Shown here: piece by piece, positions 60,141 through 64,000 of the stretch
Layout of the letters: each line of letters starts with the position of its first letter
Numbering within the stretch: position 1 is the stretch's first letter
Translations under genes and position numbers: made by a program
Notes under the pieces: generated by a model
What the model was told of the DNA's origin: nothing
Databases searched by the model: none
What the model saw: the letters and a program-made list of their open reading frames with translations, nothing else
Origin: Sinorhizobium sp. 6-70
GTDB taxonomy: Bacteria > Pseudomonadota > Alphaproteobacteria > Rhizobiales > Rhizobiaceae
NCBI RefSeq assembly: GCF_030124375.1
Contig: NZ_JASKLS010000002.1
Span: 635,802-699,801, forward strand
Length of the DNA stretch: 64,000 bases
Reading direction: 5' to 3'

Positions 60141-60971
60141 ATGCAGGAAAACACCTTTCGAGTGCGGTTCTGGGGAGTGCGAGGCAGTTTGCCGGTATCC
60201 GGCGAACAATTTCTACGCTATGGAGGCAATACACCCTGCATCGAAGTCCGTTGCGGCAGCGAAGTTCTGCTGTTCGACGCCGGCTCAGGGTTGCGCGAAG
60301 CCGGCGTGGCGCTCACGTTGGAGGGCGTCTCGGCATTCGACCTCTTCTTCACGCATAGCCACTACGATCACATCATCGGCCTCCCCTATTTCAAACCGAT
60401 CTATAATTGCAGCACGGCCGTGCGTTTCTGGTCCGGCCATCTTTACGGCCGGATGAGCACCAAGAGAATGGTCGGCGAGTTCATGCGGCCTCCTTGGTTC
60501 CCGGTCGATACCGGCATCTGCCAGGCGAGCATGGACACTGTCGACTTTCGCCCGGGAGACGTGCTCGCGCCCCGCAAAGGCGTTACCATCCGCACGATGA
60601 GCCTCAATCACCCGGGCGGGTGCGTCGGGTACAGGATCGACTGGGGCGGCCGTGCCGTCGCCTTGATCTATGACACCGAACACGAGGCCGGCATTCTCGA
60701 TCCCGCACTCCTCGAGTTCATCGCCGGTGCCGACCTTATGGTCTACGACTGCACCTATCTCGAGTCGGAAATGCCAACCTATCGCGGCTATGGACACTCG
60801 ACCGGCATGCACGGCGCCAAGCTGGCGCAAGCGGCCGGCGTGCGGCGCCTGGCAATGTTCCATCACGATCCGTCACGGACGGATCTCGAGCTCGCGGCGA
60901 TGGAACAGGAGGTGCAGGGCTTTTTCGACGGCGCCTTCGCAGCCCGCGACCACCAGATCATCGAGCTATGA
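60141..60971 (+). CDS. MBL-fold metallohydrolase
   Basis: The 276-residue metallo-beta-lactamase-fold protein has FRVRFWGVRGSLPV (typical of phosphodiesterase-like members), LLFDAGSG, and metal motif HSHYDH at 72-77 (H72, H74, D76, H77). Later ligands are seen in NHPGGCVGYRI, YDTEHE and FHHDPSRT. It may be a cyclic nucleotide phosphodiesterase or other metal hydrolase. Its gene lies next to the DUF3095 cyclase-like gene. Its 3' end overlaps the convergent deacetylase gene by 14 bases. Confidence 0.9.
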   Translation: MQENTFRVRFWGVRGSLPVSGEQFLRYGGNTPCIEVRCGSEVLLFDAGSGLREAGVALTLEGVSAFDLFFTHSHYDHIIGLPYFKPIYNCSTAVRFWSGHLYGRMSTKRMVGEFMRPPWFPVDTGICQASMDTVDFRPGDVLAPRKGVTIRTMSLNHPGGCVGYRIDWGGRAVALIYDTEHEAGILDPALLEFIAGADLMVYDCTYLESEMPTYRGYGHSTGMHGAKLAQAAGVRRLAMFHHDPSRTDLELAAMEQEVQGFFDGAFAARDHQIIEL

Positions 60972-61764
60972 GGTCGCCTCCCCTGCGCCAGCGGCAGGCG
61001 GGGTGCACGGCGGTCAGCTCGAACAATCGCGACAAAAACTGCCATACGCTCTCGTCATGGACCAGATGGTGCGTGAGAATGCCGACCGTCTCCTCGTCGA
61101 GGTTCATCTCGTCCAGGCGCCGTACGATGTCGTGAATGATTTCCCGGTGATCCCGACAGCCGCGCGTTCCGTGCCAGTCCATCACGTCGACATGCGTGTT
61201 GACGAGGCTGAGACCGGGTCGGGGAAAAGCCGATGCGATCGAACCGGGCTTCATGGTCTTTGCACCATCCGGATTGCTCGGGCTCCTTTCGGGGCCGAAG
61301 ACCGAAAGGGCCGTGAAGCCGATGTCGGGCAGCCCCGCGAGAAGCGCCAGATCGATCCGGTTCCATGGCGGGACGAGAAGCGGGACGAAAGAGGACGGAT
61401 GGAGCGCGCTGAGACGGGAGTACCCCTTGTCCAGTTCGTCAAGAACGGCCTCTCGCGGCCGGTGGCCGCCGAGCTCCTGCCGCTTTTCCGCCGGCGGCGC
61501 ATGGTTTTGATGCGTCCAGCCGTGAACGGCAATGCTGATATCGTCACGGCTGGCGAGGTAATGCGAGAGCTCGCCGCTCGTGTGCGCCGGGATCACGGCC
61601 AAGGTGATCGGCACAGAAAAACGATCCGCCAAATCCACCAGCCGGTCGAGCGCCGCCGTCGGCGCAACAGCATCGTCGTCGCGCAGCCAAAAATCGGCGC
61701 GCCGCCCGGCGGCCCGCAAACGATCCAGCCTGTCGACCATCGGCTGCCAGATCGACGTGTCCAT
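60958..61764 (-). CDS. Polysaccharide deacetylase-like protein
   Basis: The 268-residue protein has an NodB-type barrel: ADFWLRDDDAVAPTAAL (catalytic Asp region), PITLAVIPAH, ISIAVHGWTHQNH (His ligands) and LVPPWNRI. No signal peptide is present, so it acts on cytoplasmic lipid-linked or nucleotide-linked sugars. The ATG at 61764 shares one base with the stop of the preceding GT4 gene (TAATG), so they are coupled. It may remove N-acetyl groups from a sugar that the GT transfers. Confidence 0.87.
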   Translation of the reverse strand: MDTSIWQPMVDRLDRLRAAGRRADFWLRDDDAVAPTAALDRLVDLADRFSVPITLAVIPAHTSGELSHYLASRDDISIAVHGWTHQNHAPPAEKRQELGGHRPREAVLDELDKGYSRLSALHPSSFVPLLVPPWNRIDLALLAGLPDIGFTALSVFGPERSPSNPDGAKTMKPGSIASAFPRPGLSLVNTHVDVMDWHGTRGCRDHREIIHDIVRRLDEMNLDEETVGILTHHLVHDESVWQFLSRLFELTAVHPACRWRRGGDLIAR

Positions 61765-62861
61765 TATGCCGTCTCCTCCACGAAATCCTTGAAGATGTCG
61801 CCAAGGCGCGTTGCGGCCGCCTGCAACGAGCGTTGCTCGACAACGAAGCGGCGCGCGCTTGCTCCAAACAGGGTGCGCAGGCCCCTGTCGCTGATAAGGC
61901 ACCGGATCGCCGCAGCGAACAGGTCGACATCACCGGCGGCCGTCAACAATCCCGTTTCTCGGTCCCTGACCACTTCCGGGACGCCGGCAGTTCGTTGCGC
62001 GACGACCGGCAGGCCGGCCGCCTGCGCCTCCAGATAGGAGAGGCCATAAGCCTCGCCGCAGCCCGGCCAGACATAGACATCGCCGCGCGCAAGAATCTCG
62101 GCGATCGCGCCGGGCTCTTTCTCGCCGAGCCAATCCAGCCTCCCGGCCGGAAGCGAGGCGAAGGCTTCCTGCACGTCCGCCCGGGCCGGGCCATCGCCGA
62201 CGATCGACATCCTCCAAGGCAGATCGACCACAAGCGCCAGAGCCTTGGCGAGCATCCGGTAGCTCGCCATCTTGTCGCCCGGCCGCATCATCGCCACGGC
62301 CAGCAGCCGGCACATGTCGGCATCGGCTTGTCGAGGTTCGTGAAACGGCGCCACGTCTATGAACGGTGCGAGCATGGCATAGCGGCCACCCGGCATGGCC
62401 TCTTCCAGCCCTTCGCGGTCGCGCTGCGTAAAGCAGATGTTGACTGCGGCATGCCTGGCGCCGGCCGCAACGTCATCCTGGGCCGGCTTCCTGGCGCCGA
62501 CGTTGCGGCGGTACGAGTAGGAGGTTTCGGCGGTGATGTAGGGAATGGAAAATTCCGCCGAAATGCGGGGACCGATGAGGTCCGGTGCCTTGTAGTAGGG
62601 ATGGTAGCAGAACCACGCGTCGGGCGGCCCCTCGGTACGCCAGAGGTGTCGAAGACGGCGAACCTCGAGATCGGCTTCCGCGCGAAGCGACGAAAGCTGC
62701 TCGTCGGATGCCTCGCGTGAAAAGCTGCGCAGTTGCGACGCGATGCCGATGTCATGGCCGCCCAGCCGAAGCGCCTCGATCAGCAGGCGCGCCATCTGCC
62801 TGTCACCGGAGGGGACGGGATGATCAGGCGATTTCAAAGGCGCGTAAAAAGCGATCTTCAT
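61764..62861 (-). CDS. GT4-family glycosyltransferase (second)
   Basis: The 365-residue protein has the GT-B layout: KIAFYAPLKSPDHPVPSGDRQMARLLIEAL at the N-terminus, then RMSIVGDGPARADVQEAF and the donor-binding segment GEAYGLSYLEAQAAGLPVVAQRTAGVPEVV. It is cotranscribed with the deacetylase. There is no signal peptide. Acceptor and donor are unknown; the nearby dehydrogenase suggests a uronic amino sugar. Confidence 0.92.
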   Translation of the reverse strand: MKIAFYAPLKSPDHPVPSGDRQMARLLIEALRLGGHDIGIASQLRSFSREASDEQLSSLRAEADLEVRRLRHLWRTEGPPDAWFCYHPYYKAPDLIGPRISAEFSIPYITAETSYSYRRNVGARKPAQDDVAAGARHAAVNICFTQRDREGLEEAMPGGRYAMLAPFIDVAPFHEPRQADADMCRLLAVAMMRPGDKMASYRMLAKALALVVDLPWRMSIVGDGPARADVQEAFASLPAGRLDWLGEKEPGAIAEILARGDVYVWPGCGEAYGLSYLEAQAAGLPVVAQRTAGVPEVVRDRETGLLTAAGDVDLFAAAIRCLISDRGLRTLFGASARRFVVEQRSLQAAATRLGDIFKDFVEETA

Positions 62862-62993
62862 TCGACGCGAGCTATCCCGCCTTCGCGATCGGATGTCAAC
62901 ATGCGCCGGAACGCGCCTGCGCAGCGGCTGGCATTATCGAGACGCTAACGGGCCTGAAGTCCGTGAGCGGCTCTCGTTCCGCGTTGTCGTGGC

Positions 62994-64000
62994 TTATTCC
63001 GCCGCCGCTTCGCCGGCCTGCGCCAAGGCAGCATTCTTCTTGGCAATTGCATCGCGTGTCGCAGCGGCCGCGGCCGTCGTCGATTGCGCCTCGTCGCCCG
63101 CGACCTGCACCGTCGGCGAGGCAAACGAGATGCCGTTCGTCTTGAAGGCATCCTTGATCAGGGCCTGCGCCCGCCGCCGCACCTGGGTCTGGTTTCCCGG
63201 CTTCGTCTTCATCGCGAAGCTCAGCGTGACGCCGTAGTCGCCGAACTGCTCGACGCCCTTCATCTTCACCGTTTCAATGATCAACGGCGCGAGTTCCGGG
63301 TCCTCGAGCAGCGCGGCGCCGACACCCTTGACCACCTTCTTCACCTTGGCGACATCGGTATCGTAGGAAACGTTGATCTTGAATTTGTCGATTACCCAGT
63401 CGCGGCTCATGTTCTGAACAGCGCCGAGCGAGCCGAACGGCACGGTAAACACCGGTCCGCGGTGGTGGCGGAGCTTGACGGAGCGAATGCTGAAGGATTC
63501 GACGGTCCCCATATAGCTGCCGCTCTGGATGTATTCCCCGATCCGGAACGCATCGTCCATCATGTAGAACACGCCGCTGATGACGTCCTTGACCAAGCTC
63601 TGAGAACCGAAGCCGAGCGCCACGCCGAAGACCCCGGCACCGGCAATGAGCGGCCCGATCGCAACCCCGAGCCCGGAAAGAACCATGAGAACTGCGACCA
63701 CCGCTATGGAGACTGCGAGGAAATTGCGCAGAATCGGCAGCAGCGTGAGTAGCCGCGTGTTACGCGCAAGCACCACCGGATCCGCGGCCTCGACGCTCGC
63801 CTGGCTGATGCGCAGATTGATCAACTCCTTCGCCAGTTGCCAGATAAGATCTGCCGCGAGCAGGATGACCACCCCGGCAAGAACGCCGCGGAAGATGCGG
63901 TTGAAGACATCGTCCTGCATCATGGCGGCTCCGTTGAAACGGAAGACGACGGCGAGCCAGGCGGCCGCCAGCGCGATGATCGCCAGCCGGGCGCCCCGTT
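62994..64000 (-). CDS. MscS-family mechanosensitive channel (5' end outside window)
   Basis: The frame is open to the right edge; reading upstream of the first ATG at 63923 gives ARLAIIALAAAWLAVVF, another membrane helix, so the gene continues outside. The visible part has the MscS pore helix region (VAIGPLIAGAGVFGVALGFGSQSLVKDVISGVFYM) and the cytoplasmic beta domain (IGEYIQSGSYMGTVESFSIRSVKLRHHRGPVFTVPFGS). The C-terminus is Ala-rich and ends QAGEAAAE. It releases ions and solutes on hypo-osmotic shock from the inner membrane. Confidence 0.92.
   Translation of the reverse strand, partial: RGARLAIIALAAAWLAVVFRFNGAAMMQDDVFNRIFRGVLAGVVILLAADLIWQLAKELINLRISQASVEAADPVVLARNTRLLTLLPILRNFLAVSIAVVAVLMVLSGLGVAIGPLIAGAGVFGVALGFGSQSLVKDVISGVFYMMDDAFRIGEYIQSGSYMGTVESFSIRSVKLRHHRGPVFTVPFGSLGAVQNMSRDWVIDKFKINVSYDTDVAKVKKVVKGVGAALLEDPELAPLIIETVKMKGVEQFGDYGVTLSFAMKTKPGNQTQVRRRAQALIKDAFKTNGISFASPTVQVAGDEAQSTTAAAAATRDAIAKKNAALAQAGEAAAE

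Overview
The window is high-GC alphaproteobacterial DNA that looks like a Rhizobiaceae replicon, most likely Sinorhizobium/Ensifer and possibly a megaplasmid. This rests on the copZ-actP-hmrR copper locus, dense solute uptake and catabolic clusters each with its own regulator, a polysaccharide gene cluster, and two intergenic inverted-repeat elements of a type I recognise from memory in rhizobial genomes. No rRNA, tRNA, CRISPR array, transposase or phage gene is visible. The genus was not tested by any search.

Layout. (1) 1-4.6 kb: an IclR regulator (cut by the window edge), an amidohydrolase and, divergently, a MaoC dehydratase / CoA-transferase / signal-less solute-binding protein operon. 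Both transcription units carry a TATGTGA...ACATA dyad next to an unusually strong ribosome binding site. (2) 5.1-10.7 kb: a GntR/FCD regulator, an Ldh-type reductase, an orphan betaine/proline-type binding protein, a proline racemase-family enzyme with a Ser/Cys active-site pair and an SDR protein; together they suggest hydroxyproline or proline-betaine catabolism. (3) 10.9-19 kb: a protein with two HARP-like modules divergent from a DEDDh exonuclease, an ABC exporter, a small exported protein and a secreted RTX metalloprotease. (4) 19.4-26.6 kb: an unsaturated-uronate catabolic cluster (MocA-type oxidoreductase, TRAP transporter, FadR-type regulator, kduI, kduD, kdgF-like cupin), followed by a polysaccharide lyase. 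(5) 28-36 kb: a poorly characterised set comprising an M4-like metalloprotease without a signal peptide, a small protein, a SAM-cyclase-AAA-TPR regulator, an exported SnoaL-like protein and a two-CxxCH protein. (6) 36.2-39.6 kb: copper export (copZ, actP, hmrR) with a 19-bp-spacer MerR-type promoter.

(7) 39.6-64 kb is a polysaccharide and cyclic-nucleotide region. It holds a FkbM methyltransferase, a cyclic-nucleotide-binding protein, and a large ABC protein whose ATPase motifs are all altered and whose helical-domain motif appears three times. A seven-gene operon then joins a peptide-type ABC importer to three glycosyltransferases. Further on are a second polysaccharide lyase, a class III cyclase, a nucleotide-sugar dehydrogenase, a DUF3095 cyclase-like protein beside an MBL-fold hydrolase, a polysaccharide deacetylase with a GT4 glycosyltransferase, and an MscS channel that runs off the right edge.

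The strongest candidates for undescribed biology are the degenerate ABC protein with its cyclic-nucleotide-binding partner, the importer-glycosyltransferase operon, the HARP-like/exonuclease pair, and the protease/cyclase/CxxCH group. All functional statements are read from sequence motifs and gene context; no homology search was run.
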